A stretch of 64,000 bases of DNA from Niebla homalea. Lineage: Eukaryota > Ascomycota > Lecanoromycetes > Lecanorales > Ramalinaceae. This document shows, in pieces, positions 10,372-21,644 of the stretch. How positions within the stretch are numbered: the first letter of the stretch is position 1; each line of letters opens with the position of its first letter. The position numbers and the translations under genes were made by a program. The notes below the pieces were generated by a model that had not been told where the DNA came from, did not search any database, and saw nothing but the letters and a program-made list of their open reading frames with translations. Where the stretch lies: positions 124,001 to 188,000 of the forward strand of contig JAHGAU010000042.1 of assembly GCA_019925105.1 (NCBI GenBank), written 5' to 3'.

Positions 10372-11925
10372 TCATCTCCCAGGAAACCGCCCTCTCTCCC
10401 ACCATCTCAATGGTACATACGCTATCAGCGTGAAGGCAAACGCCAATTGATTCCCGATGTCACCCCCAGTCTCCCCAATCTTCTCCGCTATCACGCCCAC
10501 ATACCATGTCTGCACCATTCCCAGGACGCAACCCACGATCCCCAGCAGGAAAGCCACGAGCCCTGCGATACCCAGCGGCATCTTACTTTGCGTGTTCCAC
10601 GCCTCGAGGTCATAGTTCGATAGGTTGCCCTTGCGGAACAAGTAGTGCTCTGTGAAGAGTATCACGAAGAAGGCGGTGTTCCAATATCCGAGCAGGGCGA
10701 GGAAATTCTCCAGCACGGCGAGGAGATGGTTCCTGCCCGCCACACCCAGCAGGATGATGCCGACGAAGATGATGATGGTCCAGAACGCCCGGGGCACGAC
10801 TTGGAGCGGGCGAGCGAAGAGCTGGATCGAGATGGCGGCGGAGTAGATGGCGATGCAATTGATGCCGATGCCGGAGAGGACCAGTACGATCAGGAGGAAC
10901 TTTGCGAAGCCGCGCGGGAACAGGATGGTCTGGATGAGGTACCCAAGCCCATCGTCGTACGCATTTGCCCACTCTTGGTTGTTTCCCATGGTCGAACCGA
11001 CACAGCAGCCTGCTATCATGCCGATGCAAGTTGGGATGGTGATACCCATTGTCGTCAGGAGGAATACTTTTGTTTTGGATGTGTTGACGGGGTAATGTAC
11101 ATAGTAATCCGAGACGATAGAGGACCATGATGCGCTTGAACCGTAGACAACACCCAGCAGCGTCAGCACCGTCCCTGAAAGGCTCGCGCCAGTTAACTCA
11201 GATTGAGTCTTCACATCAGCAAGATGCGCGCTCTCCCCATATATGATCATGAAGATGACGAAGAAGATCGCCCACGCCCAAGATTCGTACCAAAGCACGC
11301 CTCGCAGGCCAACGAAACTGAAGACCAAGCCGAGAACCGCAACGATGACGACTCCAAGCACCAGCGATACTTGTCCATCCGACACAGCCGACAGAGCAAG
11401 GCCGCCTGTGATACTACCCACAGATGACCAACCCAGCTGCTCGACCACATTCAGCGCGGCGATGATCTTGGAGGGCCACCACCCGAAGCTGTATCTCGCA
11501 ATCGCAACCTGTCGCAATCCAGTCCCCGGTCCAAGGGTCGCGCACCAGCCTGTGACCATGCTCCCCAAAAGCGTACCGAAGATGACGGTCAGGATGCTCT
11601 GCTTCAGATCGAGCCCGAATTCCCACCCCAGGAAACCGGTAGCGAAGCAGCTGAGGTTCATGGTCCCGCTGGCCCACATGAGAGCCATGATGGCTTGGTT
11701 GGGAGGATTACGCTCTTCGGGTAAGATGCGCGCGGGACCGTTCTTTTCGACACCGAGTTTGTCGTCGAGGATACCTTCATAATAGCGAAGGCGAGCGAGG
11801 ATGCCGGAGGGTGGCGGGGGAGGAACTATGTCGAATTCATCGCTGCTGCTGTCGGTAGCTACGGTGGCGATTACGGTCGGCGCCTTCTCGTCGGCTACGG
11901 GCTTACCCTCGGTGAGAAGGGCCAT
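10372..11925 (-). CDS. NCS1-family purine-cytosine permease (Fcy2/FcyB-like)
   Basis: Single-exon frame of 517 residues with about 12 hydrophobic helices, the usual size for the family. Characteristic blocks are NPPNQAIMALMWASGTMNL near the first membrane helix, GTLLGSMVTGWCATLGPGTGLRQ, and the ARYSFGWWPSKI loop followed by LNVVEQLGWSSVG. These match fungal purine-cytosine permeases, which import cytosine, adenine, guanine or hypoxanthine with protons across the plasma membrane. Which base is used cannot be read here. Start chosen at ATG 11925, giving a ~90-residue hydrophilic cytosolic N-terminus. Neighbours are unrelated. Confidence 0.9.
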   Translation of the reverse strand: MALLTEGKPVADEKAPTVIATVATDSSSDEFDIVPPPPPSGILARLRYYEGILDDKLGVEKNGPARILPEERNPPNQAIMALMWASGTMNLSCFATGFLGWEFGLDLKQSILTVIFGTLLGSMVTGWCATLGPGTGLRQVAIARYSFGWWPSKIIAALNVVEQLGWSSVGSITGGLALSAVSDGQVSLVLGVVIVAVLGLVFSFVGLRGVLWYESWAWAIFFVIFMIIYGESAHLADVKTQSELTGASLSGTVLTLLGVVYGSSASWSSIVSDYYVHYPVNTSKTKVFLLTTMGITIPTCIGMIAGCCVGSTMGNNQEWANAYDDGLGYLIQTILFPRGFAKFLLIVLVLSGIGINCIAIYSAAISIQLFARPLQVVPRAFWTIIIFVGIILLGVAGRNHLLAVLENFLALLGYWNTAFFVILFTEHYLFRKGNLSNYDLEAWNTQSKMPLGIAGLVAFLLGIVGCVLGMVQTWYVGVIAEKIGETGGDIGNQLAFAFTLIAYVPLRWWERGRFPGR

Positions 11926-12476
11926 TGTGTGGAAAGCGCAGCTAGCGGGCAGTTGGAGAATGAAAGGGGACAGGCTCGTCTACTATATGATACAAGCCTG
12001 GCTTTATCTTCGCGAAGCCTTGTGGCCCGGTGGGCGCCGAGATAGGCGGATGCCAGACTGCATTGTCGCGGGTCCCCCGGGCTTCTAGAATTGATCTGCG
12101 GTCAGGGTTGCAGACGAGGTACAGCGAGGTTGGTCACCTCGGAGCGGTCTTGGCCCGGATTTGGAAGGTGAATAGGTCGAGGTGGGGCTGATTAGCGGAG
12201 AGCAGCATATGATATGGGAGATCTAATCGCTGCAAAGTCCTGAAATCCAGAGGGTTTGGTGTTTGACGTGGCATACTGGACAGATTTTATTTTTACTGTC
12301 GGTGTCAGTCTCATTGGAGAGTAAGTAACAGCATTGGCGGGAAGTATCTGATAGCTCGGACTTAACGCTTAGCTTCGGCCGAAATCTCGGGTTTCCGAGG
12401 TCAAGTACGACCTCTTGCTGCTTTGCCATCGCTTCATTGCGCAAAGCAAGCGCATCCTCCATAAAGCGCCACAATC
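11926..12476. other. Divergent intergenic region, no gene recognised
   Basis: Lies between the permease (minus) and the decarboxylase (plus) and presumably holds both promoters. Antisense frames here match nothing known. Confidence 0.5.
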
Positions 12477-13714
12477 ATGTCGGAAACCGTCAATGACTCC
12501 AACTTCGCGGCTTCAGCTGCAGCTATTGATCACCTCACCAACACTGCAGCCCAAAACCACGACTCCGATCCACAATCCCACCTTCATCAGCCGGCTGTGA
12601 ATGAGACCTCACATACATGGCTCTCACGCCTGTTCCCCAGCTCTTCACTCGAGGCGCTGGAAAACAGCTTCCACATGGGCAACTATGTAATCGATAGAAA
12701 GACTGGCGAGAAAAGCTTTGAGTCAATGAGGTAGGCTCGTCCTATCTTTCCCCCACTTTCCTCCGCCAACGGATTGAGTCAACCAGCGAATCGTATCATA
12801 GCTCCGCTGACTTCATGAAAATGTACAGCATCTATGTCCGTGTCGGCATGCACTTCCTGTATTATGGCTCCCAGCAAGAGAAGGCATTACACTGGCAGAC
12901 CACTCTGCATCTCCTCAAATCACAGTCTGAAAAGATGGGTGCCGAATACGATAAGCCGGGCAGTGTGGAGCATATCCAGCCTTTCATCGAGAGCTTCTCC
13001 CTCCAAGCTTCCCTCCCCGAACTGGTCCAGCCAGACCCGACTAAATATGCCACCTTCAACGACTTCTTCGCGCGAGAGATCAGAGAAGCTGCACGTCTAC
13101 AAGAAGAACCTGCCAATGACCTGGTGACCACCAGTCCCGCCGATTGCAGGCTGACCGCTTTTCCAACCGTAGATATGGCCACGAAGTATTGGATCAAGGG
13201 TTTCGGGTTCTCGATCTCGGCGTTGTTAGGAGATGAAGAGCTGGCGAAACAATTCGATGGTGGATCGATTGTGATTGCTCGTCTGGCGCCACAAGACTAT
13301 CACCGCTGGCATGCGCCTGTTTCAGGCACGGTGAAGTCCGTCAAAGAGATTCCGGGGGCCTACTACACGGTCAACCCCCAGGCAATAAACGAATCAGGCA
13401 CTCTGGACGTGTTCTGCGAGAACAGACGATCTGTGATGCTACTGGAAAGGACCTCGACACAATCGCCAATTGCGATTATTGCTGTGGGCGCGATGCTGGT
13501 CGGCAGTATCAAGTATGTTGGTGGTGTGGACAAGCCTGGAAGCCAAATAAGGAGAGGGCAATGCATAGGCGCGTTCTACTACGGCGGAAGCACGGTCATC
13601 GTGCTGTACCCCAAAGGAGAAGTCAAGCTGGATGAGGACCTGGTGAAGTACTCAACAGAGGCCAGCTGCGAGACGCTTATGAGAGTGGGCTGGCGGTTGG
13701 GCGAAAAGCATTGA
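12477..13714 (+). CDS. Phosphatidylserine decarboxylase-family enzyme
   Basis: Predicted join 12477..12730 and 12829..13714, 379 residues. The 98-nt intron (GTAGGC donor, CTGAC branch, ACAG acceptor) is phase 2 and gives ESM-S-IYVRVGMHFLYYG. Family motifs are the conserved His in YHRWHAPVSG, GAYYTVNP, and the self-cleavage motif VGSI at about 309-312, where Ser311 would become the pyruvoyl cofactor of the alpha chain. The canonical motif is LGST; VGSI keeps the Gly-Ser bond. Phosphatidylserine decarboxylases make phosphatidylethanolamine. This protein lacks an obvious mitochondrial presequence and C2 domain, so it is a soluble or peripheral variant. Some fungal relatives of this shape act on amino acids such as tryptophan, so the substrate is open. 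Confidence 0.88.
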
Positions 13715-14897
13715 CCAATCATTGAGGAACCATTGTTGAGAACAATCAAATTGTCAAAAGGAGGAGCAACCCACATCTGAGCCGACAGCAACTTCCTGAA
13801 CTCATGTTTCAGAAGGCAGTCGCAAGGCCTAGAGTCCAATCGGTGTAGCAGACCCAAGCCAGGGTCAGGTCAGGTCTTGGGGGAACGCGAGTCCACGCGC
13901 TGTCATGTCTATGCCTTTGGCTGGTAAACAGATATTAGAAAGAGACACAAACCAGCGCCGATTGTCGCCCGTCAGTACATCGGCTTGCTTCACAGGGATT
14001 CATTGACAGCATCTCATAGGCAGTGCTATATGCTTATGTACGACGACCGCAGAGCTGGACCGCTGTTCCCATTCCTTTCCAGCATTCCAGCTGTGTCACA
14101 CCCTGAAGCTCGACATGTTAATCGGGCAGAAACCCCTCACAGTGCTTGCTGCTCCTCACTTGCATCACAGCTTGTCACTGCGCTATGGTCCATTCAGCAA
14201 TCACTGCGAGCGATTACTCGACCAAGCACCACCGAGCATGACCGAAGTCCTCGATACCGTTGGCGAGATTAATTTCTAGTTGCAGATCGAACACCCCCGG
14301 GTCTGCCGTTCATCTGCCCAAAACGGCTGTGGCGTATTTAAGGAGAGCTGTCAAGCCCACGACCAGAACTTCTTCGGGCTAGACTTTCCGCCCTGCCCCA
14401 GCTATTGGCCAGGTACCTACCTAGAGTACCCCCACAGCTATTGGCTAGGTACCTATCTACCTAAAGTACCCCCATAGCTCCTGAGCGGCGTGATTTGAAG
14501 AATACCAAGTTCAGCCCTTTGTAGCCATGTGGCTGGCCTTTGGGGTGCTGAACTTTGCATAGGCTGGCATCACACTCTGCGATTTTGGACAGCTTGGACT
14601 TGATTTGACAGATAACGCATTTTGAGAAAGCATTGGTGAGCAATCAACCAGTCTGCTGAGCAGATATGCCGAACCCATCTTCTGCTAGAGATAAAGGATA
14701 GGGATCAGCCGATTTTACTGTGGTGCTGCCAAAGTTTTCTGGACTATATCTTTTCACGTTTTCGCCTCTGTTGCTATTGCACAGCTTCTTGGAATCGAGC
14801 GTGGGCCTTGCACGCCACATTCAGGCCGGACGAGCAAGACACCTCCTAAGCCTATTAAGCCTACTAGTGTCGTGGGATAGCGTGCCATCTCCTCCAA
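13715..14897. other. Intergenic region with a short tandem repeat
   Basis: No gene recognised. A 36-bp direct repeat sits at 14396-14480. The last ~150 bases are CT-rich and probably belong to the promoter and 5' leader of the SLATT gene. Confidence 0.5.
14396..14480. repeat. 36-bp tandem repeat, ~2.3 copies
   Basis: The unit starts agctattgg at 14400 and 14436, with a third partial copy near 14475. It contains the palindrome aggtacct and ends in gtaccccc. Confidence 0.75.
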
Positions 14898-16256
14898 ATG
14901 TGCTACCCATACGTTGTCAGAGTTTTCTCCTTCCTCAGCTCCAAATCAAAGTCAAGAGAGCGAGATCCCGAAAAAGACACAATCCAACATGGCCACCCAG
15001 CCCCTCATCCTCACGAACAATTGAACTACCCGCCTAACACCGACCCGGTCCCACCCAAGCTCGCCAAGTTCCAAACCCTCATCGGCATCTGCTCGCCATC
15101 TGTACTTCGAGTTGACCCAACGCGCGCCCGCCCCGCCCCCAATGAAGGTATTTACAAGCGCACGGTAGACGAAGAAGCCAAGATTCACTACCAACACACC
15201 CTTTCCAACTACGCCGTCAATTCCTTTGGCCTCCTCCAGATCATCCTTGGTGCCGCTCTTACCGCCCTGGGCGCCGCCAATGGCCCCAAAGGTGCCGTTA
15301 CCACTCTTGGGGTGAGTAGATGTTAAAGACGTCTCTTCCATGTGCATCAACGTATGGGTAGCTGAAGATCGTGGGAAATGCTGCTGGCGCCATGTTTCAC
15401 CCGAGCTTGTTGATTCCTCGGGGGAGGGTTGCGAATCGTATCAAGCCCTGCCCACTCCACGTTTCAAGCGATATCCGTCATTCTTTTGGGGGTTTCAGTA
15501 TCTGGTAGTCGCATTACTGACACACTGTTCTGACTAGGCGGCAAACACCATCATGGCCGGGACGCTCACCTACCTGAAGGGCCAAGGGTTGCCCCAACGA
15601 TTAGAGCAATATCTGCACCTCCTCCGCACACTGCGCGAGCACATCGAGGAACGCGAGCGCGAGTTCCTGGAGCCCGATTGTCCGCTCGATGTCGATGAGG
15701 AGATTGTGCGGGTGGCCAAGATGTACCAGGAAGTCCGGCAGACGGCCGAAGACAACGCGCCTGGCACGGTCCTCCCGCCCAGGGGCATCGTCACCAGCCT
15801 TCTCAAGAAACCGGACATTCACCGTGATGACGTGCCGGTAAGAACATTCTCGCAGACAATTCACTCAAGCTTCTCGATGTCCCTGAGGTCCGGCATCGTG
15901 TGAAGTTTATGCTGACGCTGCGTTCTCCCTAGGCTCCCAAAGGGGACAGGAAACCCGGCAACATGTTGATGGAAGGTCTGCAAGATCTCGCGCACTTCCG
16001 ACATCATGGCGGCGATCACTTGGAAAAAAAGAGGGATGAGTTTGTTGGTGAGGGGAGGGAGGCAGTGGATACCGAACTGAGGAGGGCGCATGATGGGTTG
16101 ACGCATCTGGAGGGTATGGCCAAAGAAGCCGCGCACAAAGATCTGCGGAAGGCGGGCGATGAGATTGAGCATCTGGAGGGGCTGGCGAAGGATCGGTTGG
16201 AGAAGGACAGTGGGAGTAGCGAGGATGGTGGAAAGCGGAAGGAGGAGGGGGATTGA
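14898..16256 (+). CDS. Fungal SLATT (SMODS/SLOG-associating two-TM) domain protein
   Basis: Predicted exons 14898..15311, 15538..15837 and 15933..16256; all introns phase 0 with GTGAGT or GTAAGA donors; 345 residues. The core FQTLIGICSP, then a helix ending VDEEAKIHYQHTLSNY and two hydrophobic segments (FGLLQIILGAALTALGAA and GAVTTLGAANTIMAGTLTYL), matches the fungal SLATT family. Bacterial SLATT proteins are thought to form pores in nucleotide-triggered defence; the fungal role is unknown. The C-terminus is a charged amphipathic region, probably coiled coil. The start is unclear: ATG 14989 has better context (aacATGG) and would read MATQP, but is one base out of frame and needs an extra C in the C4 run near 15001-15004; 14898 is the in-frame alternative. 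Confidence 0.8.
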
Positions 16257-16728
16257 GTAAGCTTCATTGAAGATGCTGATGACATCGAAAGTCTGGAATT
16301 TAATAGGTACGCCTCCTAATGCTGAGACCCAAGCCTGCTCGCCTGAGCCAACAATAATAATAATATATCTTCATCCTGTCCTGTTTGGTTCATCTGATGA
16401 TAGTTGGCTCAATGGCTCGCCCTTCCCACCAACAGGCTTTTCTACAATGGAGCCAGCAAGTTCAAGCATGTATCCTCCCCAGCTGCAGAGACCTTGCTGA
16501 TGCCATGAGACGAGCTTTGCAGTCTTTCGTGCGAATGAAGGAAACTTGGGTGGTCAGTGTGCGGTTCAAGGAATCGTGTTCGCAATGTTGTGTTTCCAGT
16601 AACATCCTATCTTGGTGGAAACGCTTCCCCCCCTGGGTTTCACTTGATGATTCACAAGTGGAATTTGATCACGAAACAAGCGGCGAGATTGAGACCCGGT
16701 AATGTGGCAACCGCCCACTGCAGCCAGC
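16257..16728. other. Convergent intergenic region
   Basis: Between the 3' ends of the SLATT gene and the first BTB gene. A ~105-codon plus-strand frame is present but matches nothing known. Confidence 0.45.
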
Positions 16729-17531
16729 TTACCATTGAGATTGTGGTTGATACTGAATTGGTGCTTTTCTTTCTTCCCTGGTCATCTCGAAAAAGGACTT
16801 AGAGGCCAAAGCGGGTTTTTTCTGCCTGCCAAATGCTTTGGCAAGATCGCTCGCGAACTCCGGAAGTGAAGCTAAACTCGTCTCTTCTCGGCAGAACCAC
16901 TCGCAGTCAATCCGTTCAACATACCATGCCACAATCCATCTTCGAAGGTTCGATAGTTCGGGTGTATTCGCGTATATGAATTCGATCACTGGCCACCCGG
17001 GAGGCTCAATGAATAATCCGTCCACAAGAACGTCAATGACATCTTCCTCTAGCCCTTTAATCTGGTAGATATCACCCACCACAACCAAGCGCGCCATATT
17101 GAGATACCACAACTGGTTCGCGCCTTCCGTCTTGGGTTTTTCAGGCAAGCGTTTTCCGCGGTATAGCCATTTTAGGAATTCATTGATGCTATCAGCGTCC
17201 AGGTCCTTGATCGTCATGACTTTGTTTCCACCTTCTGCAAAGTGTCCTTGGAAGGTAGCTTTGAGTACAGGAGAAGCACTGCAAAGGAGGTTTTCATGAA
17301 CGAGGAATTTCTTCACGTTAGCTTCCTCGTCGACGGAACTAGCTTCAGACTTAATCGCGTCCTGGCCAGTGGTGCTGTCCTTCCGTATGGCGCCTTCGTC
17401 CTCGTCATTTGATTCGGTGACGAGTAAAGTGACTATGCTGGCATTACAGAAACTATGCGGAATGATCAGCGTCATACGTAGAAACCACCACTGTGCGCCT
17501 TCATGACTTACTCCAGCGGGCTGTCAGACAT
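16729..17531 (-). CDS. BTB/POZ domain protein A
   Basis: Predicted join on the minus strand: exon 1 17531..17512 (20 nt, MSDSPL), intron 17511..17438 (GTAAGT donor, phase 2), exon 2 17437..16729; 242 residues. The BTB fold begins at IVTLLV, continues after an acidic insert with KFLVHENLLCSASPVLKATF, and ends in the NEFLKWLYRGKRL helix. The C-terminal half has the pattern shared by all copies here: a helix ending DIYQIKGLEEDVIDVL, then FIYANTPELSNLRRWIVAWYVER and SLPEFASDLAKAFG. BTB domains dimerise and often recruit substrates to Cullin-3 ligases, but no substrate-binding domain follows. The closest relative in the window is the decayed copy B at 25.5-26.2 kb. Confidence 0.87.
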
Positions 17532-18314
17532 CTTTTCCAGCTCAATTTGAATTAGATAACAGAGGCTCTGAGAAAGGCCGTCGTAAAGGTTAGTGCCGCC
17601 TCACTCAATGATATACCAAATTGATGCTTGAAGGTGGATAATCCAAGTTGGTTTGCGAGACTTAGATGAATGTGAGATCAATGCTGAAGTTACTGGCAAT
17701 ACTCAAGTGAAGACTGATTTTCGACGTGTCTCCAACGCTCCTCTTTATTAAAGTAAAGCAAACAACACATCGGCTTCATGCCGTTCGACACAATCGCCGT
17801 GTGTTGCAGTTCATTGGCCCTATGTCATTACTAATCACAAGCGAAATCCGTCCTGTCCATAAGACAAGGATGTTTCAGCGCTTTCTAATCGTCACCTATC
17901 AATCCTTGCAAAAGTGACGGAGCCGAAACTTCTGGCTGGGATGCCGTACGAGAATAGAAAGCGCTTGTTGTTTCACGAATGTGGACAGCGGGGAAGAAGC
18001 GGTATCAGCCTAGAAAATGGGGCCCAAATCTCTCAACACACATCGGATCAAAAAAGGATGTCGCATTTTTAGATTGTGATGTGACCGTGAGACGTGGTAG
18101 GCTGTCATAAGTCCGTCGAAATGACGGTGATTACCTCATATGCTTGGTTTCCTGCTCGTGGACCTTCCCTTTATGGCTCTCAAATGGCTTCACGGGGCGG
18201 CCGGGCTAGGCAGGCACTTTCTACCCAGCTTCATATTTTGAGGTTCAGATCCGCAGACAGCGCGTTACCTACTCCTCCACCTCTTTCCCTTTTTTTGAGC
18301 AGCCTAAACAGGTT
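17532..18314. other. Intergenic, no gene recognised
   Basis: Holds the presumed promoter of BTB gene A; no family is recognisable. Confidence 0.5.
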
Positions 18315-18645
18315 CTGTTTAGCTTGGTCTGCGTAGTGCGTGGTTTAAAAATCCACCTTGATGAAGGAGTGCAGCATTCGCCACCAAAGTCTTGCACCCT
18401 TCTCCAAGTCGTGCTGTATCAACTTTTACAAGATGATACACGCCTTAGAGAAAAGCACTGCCTAAGCATACGTCGAGCCCCCCCAGCTGGAGGGTGCGAA
18501 ACTTCCCTCACATTCAGCATCGCTACCTTCCAAAGATTCATCGCCGAAGAGATCTGGCAGGGAGAATGGACGCTCTTGTTTTGCTGCCCTCCTGGCGACA
18601 TTATACGAGGCTCGAGATACGTTCCATTGATCGATCACATCTCCA
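18315..18645 (-). pseudogene. Relic of the 3' end of an NLR (lipase-NACHT) gene
   Basis: The minus strand encodes WNVSRASYNV and then PFSLPDLFGDESLEGSDAE, against WNQLEAPYNV and PFSLPDLFGDEPSGSSDAE at the C-terminus of the intact NLR ending at 22007. Nucleotide similarity extends through the stop region into the 3' flank (gtagtgcgtgg, gcagcattcgccac, cgtgctgtat shared with 21855-21950). Only the last ~45 codons and the 3' flank remain; the lipase and NACHT parts are absent. It is a decayed fragment of a second NLR copy. Confidence 0.8.
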
Positions 18646-20015
18646 TTGCGAGTACTGCAGGAAGTTCCGGGAGAGTCGAATGTTGGGTATCGAAACTGTA
18701 GACGAGGTAATTTGAGATGGGCTCTCCACCATAGTGAGGGTAGGGTTTGGAGGAGAAGAGCACGCCTAGGCGTGCATTTACATCCCTTGCTGAGGGCCAG
18801 CAAAAGGATCAAGCGAGAAAATGATGAAGCACAACTTGGGGTAGACACAGGCAAGATTCACATTCTTATTAACAATTCCATGACGACAAACGGCTATCAT
18901 GGTTCCATTGCTATAGTGAGTGCAACTTGTGCAAGGCTTACAGGTGCAAGTGCAGATATAGAAGGGTGGACAGCTCCAAGTGAGCTTCTGGGAACTCTCG
19001 TCTGTTCTCGATGTACGATTAGGAGTGCACTCTTGAGCTGGTGTCAAAATCGGGGCCGTTGAGACCTCTCACCTTCACTAGGCATTCCTGCCTTGGGGTC
19101 TTCAGAAGAATTGTGAAATCGAATACAAAAACTTATTCCCGGTCACGGACAATACCGGAATCAGACTGATAACGTCACGCTTCACCGGGTAGTGTCTTTC
19201 CGAATGACAAATGACACACCTTCACTTTTCTTCACTTTCCGATTCCCTCACTTTCTGTTTCTCTCACCTTCTCTTTGCCTCACTTTCTCACTCACCACAC
19301 ACCGGACTACTCACGCATCACATATCTCACGCTTCACATACCTTACACATCACATACCTCACACATCACATACCTCACACAGTATGGCGGGCCGATCCCA
19401 GCCAGCCCGAACCATGCGGGCTGTCTGCGGGCTCGCCAGGGAGGATTCAAAAACCAATGTATCCCATGAAGACATTCACGATCTCAGCGATGCGGGTGAT
19501 ACTTGGTCTACCCACGTCAGACGATGGCGCCTCTGGACTTATAAGTCCTGAGCGACCATATGTCGTTCTGATTGCCCATGGTGGCGCAAACGAAGGGAAA
19601 GTTTTTGCCGAGAAAGCCAAAATGGATATCAGAAAAGAGTGTAACTTCGCGGGCCTAGCAGATACGTCGACTCAGCGCGGCGTCATCGGTGGTGTAAGTT
19701 TCAGCGTCTCGTCTTTGGTGCATTGTAAGTGGATCTCGCAGACACCCTATCCGACTTTGTGCCAACAATACTGACTCTTATATTTACTTAGTCTAAAGTC
19801 TAGCTCCCGGACGATACTGGCATGCGCCAGAAGGTTACGGCCAGAAAGCGAAAGGCATGCAGAAGAAACCGGCAAAGTGGCTTTTTGACGGGGCCCATGT
19901 TTGATGCCGACAAAACTTTGCAATGCGAACTTTCTATGGCCGGTGTAAGCAGAATTTTTCATAGCTCAAAACTTAGAGCTAACGTTTACGAAGAAGTCTC
20001 CACTGGTTAACGCAG
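18646..20015. other. Region upstream of the repeat gene, exons unresolved
   Basis: Possible coding pieces exist, for example PERPYVVLIAHGGANEGKVF at about 19550-19620 ending before a GTAAGT donor near 19695, and a basic piece at about 19807-19944 ending before another GTAAGC donor. I could not join them into one consistent frame. They may be 5' exons of the gene that continues at 20016. Confidence 0.35.
19330..19382. repeat. 16-bp tandem repeat (cacatcacatacctca)
   Basis: About three copies of a C/A/T-rich unit, within a longer tract of tcac-type simple sequence from ~19210. Confidence 0.75.
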
Positions 20016-21072
20016 ATCGCAACGCCGTACTCGTTTCAGTTGACACGGAAGGGTCAGGCGGCAGTCCGGCCCTGGAAGAACGCCCTTTAATGAAGCAACT
20101 TTTGTTAAGTCAATTGCGTTCGCGGTATTGAGACTTGAAGACGTAATGGACATCCCGCCTGGCCCAAACTTTCGGAATTGGTACGAACATGTTAATGTCA
20201 CTGAATTGATGCACGAAGGATGGGACGATGTCCATCCCGCAGCATTTTGGCATGAGTGGGAGGGCCCCCTCCAGAACACCCATCGCACGCAACGCAGATA
20301 TTTTACTATGGAAACTTTCCAAACAAGGCTCAAAGATATTATTGCGGAGTAAGGGTGCCCTCCCACAGATGCCTACCTGAAGGATACCACAATATTCACT
20401 AGGGACACCACGTCAACCATGCCAGATTGGGATCCAGACGATAAGCATAGAGACATAATCGAAGAGGCTGAAGCAGCGACCACCGGATCTATAGATACTG
20501 CCGTACCATCAGTCAGGCAGCGTGAAAAGGGGGACGACGTTGTTGAAAAAGCTGAACCCCCCATCGCCGGACCAACAGGTACTGCCGCACCACCAGTCAG
20601 GCAGCGTGAAAAGGGGGACAATGTTATTGAAAAAGCTGAAGCCTCCATCGCCGGACCAATAGGTACTGCCGCACCACCAGTCAGGCAGCGTAAAAAGGGG
20701 GACGACGTTGTTGAAAAATCTGAACACTCCATCGCCGGACCAATAGGTACTGCCGCACCACCAGTCAGGCAGCGTGAAAAGGGGGACGATGTTGTTGTTA
20801 AGAAAGCTGAGCCAACGATCGCCACATCTATAGATATTGCGGTACCACCAGTCTGCCAGCATGGGAAAGGGGATGGTTTTGAAGAAGAGGCTGAGCAACC
20901 GATCGCCAGATCTATAGATACTGCGGTCCAATCTGTCAGGAACGACGAGTACTACAAAAACCTTGACGTCGACTTTACAGACTACATGGACGTACTCGCA
21001 CACGCCTGTGCGGACCATCTCGCAGGTGTGGACTGCGTGGAGAGTGGGGGTTTCACATGGGGGTCTCCATGA
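20016..21072 (+). CDS. Gfd2/YDR514C-like fragment fused to 28-residue tandem repeats
   Basis: Two exons join cleanly: the first ends at 20348 (RLKDIIA), intron 20349..20402 (GTAAGG donor, CACTAG acceptor, phase 2), the second runs to 21072. The first part has NAVLVSVDTEG, then KSIAFAVLRLEDVMDIPPGP and FRNWYEHV. This spacing recalls the RNase H-fold domain of Gfd2/YDR514C-like fungal proteins (DxE, then an EIGxA-like strand, then PPGxxxxNW). The NAVLVSVDTEG piece is in a different frame from KSIAFAV; one extra base before 20086 would join them. The second exon carries six imperfect 28-residue repeats (core PPVRQREKGDDVVEKAE) and ends in a short acidic region. The 5' exons and true start are not resolved, and whether the gene is functional is open. 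Confidence 0.4.
20440..20955 (+). repeat. 84-bp coding minisatellite, six copies
   Basis: Copies are spaced 84 bp apart, one 87 bp: the actgcc/attgcg landmark falls at 20497, 20581, 20665, 20749, 20836 and 20920. Frame is kept throughout and the middle copies are most alike, as expected of an array homogenised by unequal exchange. Confidence 0.92.
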
Positions 21073-21644
21073 CAAATAACTTTGTCGAGAGTTTCGATTA
21101 GGGGTAAGTTACTCGACTTCGTAACCTCTAGTATCTAAGCACTAACGAGACTTTAGACTTGTTACCAGCCGCCGGGTACCTTCCAGCATGATGGAAGGTA
21201 CCATGTCCTTCGAACCTGCAAGGCAATAAGACAATGGACATCGTGCACCAATCCAAATTGTCAGTGGGGCCATGATTTTCCCATCATAAGATATGGCAGA
21301 CACACCGTTCGCAGCGGACTTCGGCAGGCCAATGCATTGGCTCATCGAACCAACATTCAGCAAACAGCGCCGAGTCAGCGTATCCGTCCTCTGGTGGCAC
21401 CACAAAAACCTAATAGAGCACATCGAAAAAGAGAACGAGAAAGAAAGTTTCTGGTGGCTGCGCCAACGTGGGACAGTCTAGGTGCGGATCCTCAGTCGGA
21501 ATGGTAGGAAGTTGAGCTACGAGACTTTGCGAGATGAAGGCCTAGAGGTTCTTTCCCTTGAATAGGCTGCTGTCGAAGTGAGAGGAAGTGAGCTACGAGA
21601 CTTGCGAGATGGAGGTACTAGAAGATTACCATCAGATTGCGATA
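21073..21644. other. Intergenic, no gene recognised
   Basis: A 62-codon plus-strand frame at 21293-21481 has no recognisable family. Could hold further exons of the repeat gene. Confidence 0.4.

Noticed and set aside
10645..11130. 161-codon plus-strand frame
   Set aside because: Lies wholly inside the NCS1 permease on the other strand and is rich in Glu/Asp from codon mirroring.
19211..19380. Ser/His/Thr repeat peptide (SHTSHI-type)
   Set aside because: Encoded by a simple C/A/T repeat; no splice or family support.
20440..20955. Regular repeats considered as a CRISPR array
   Set aside because: Contiguous coding repeats with no unique spacers, in a eukaryotic genome.
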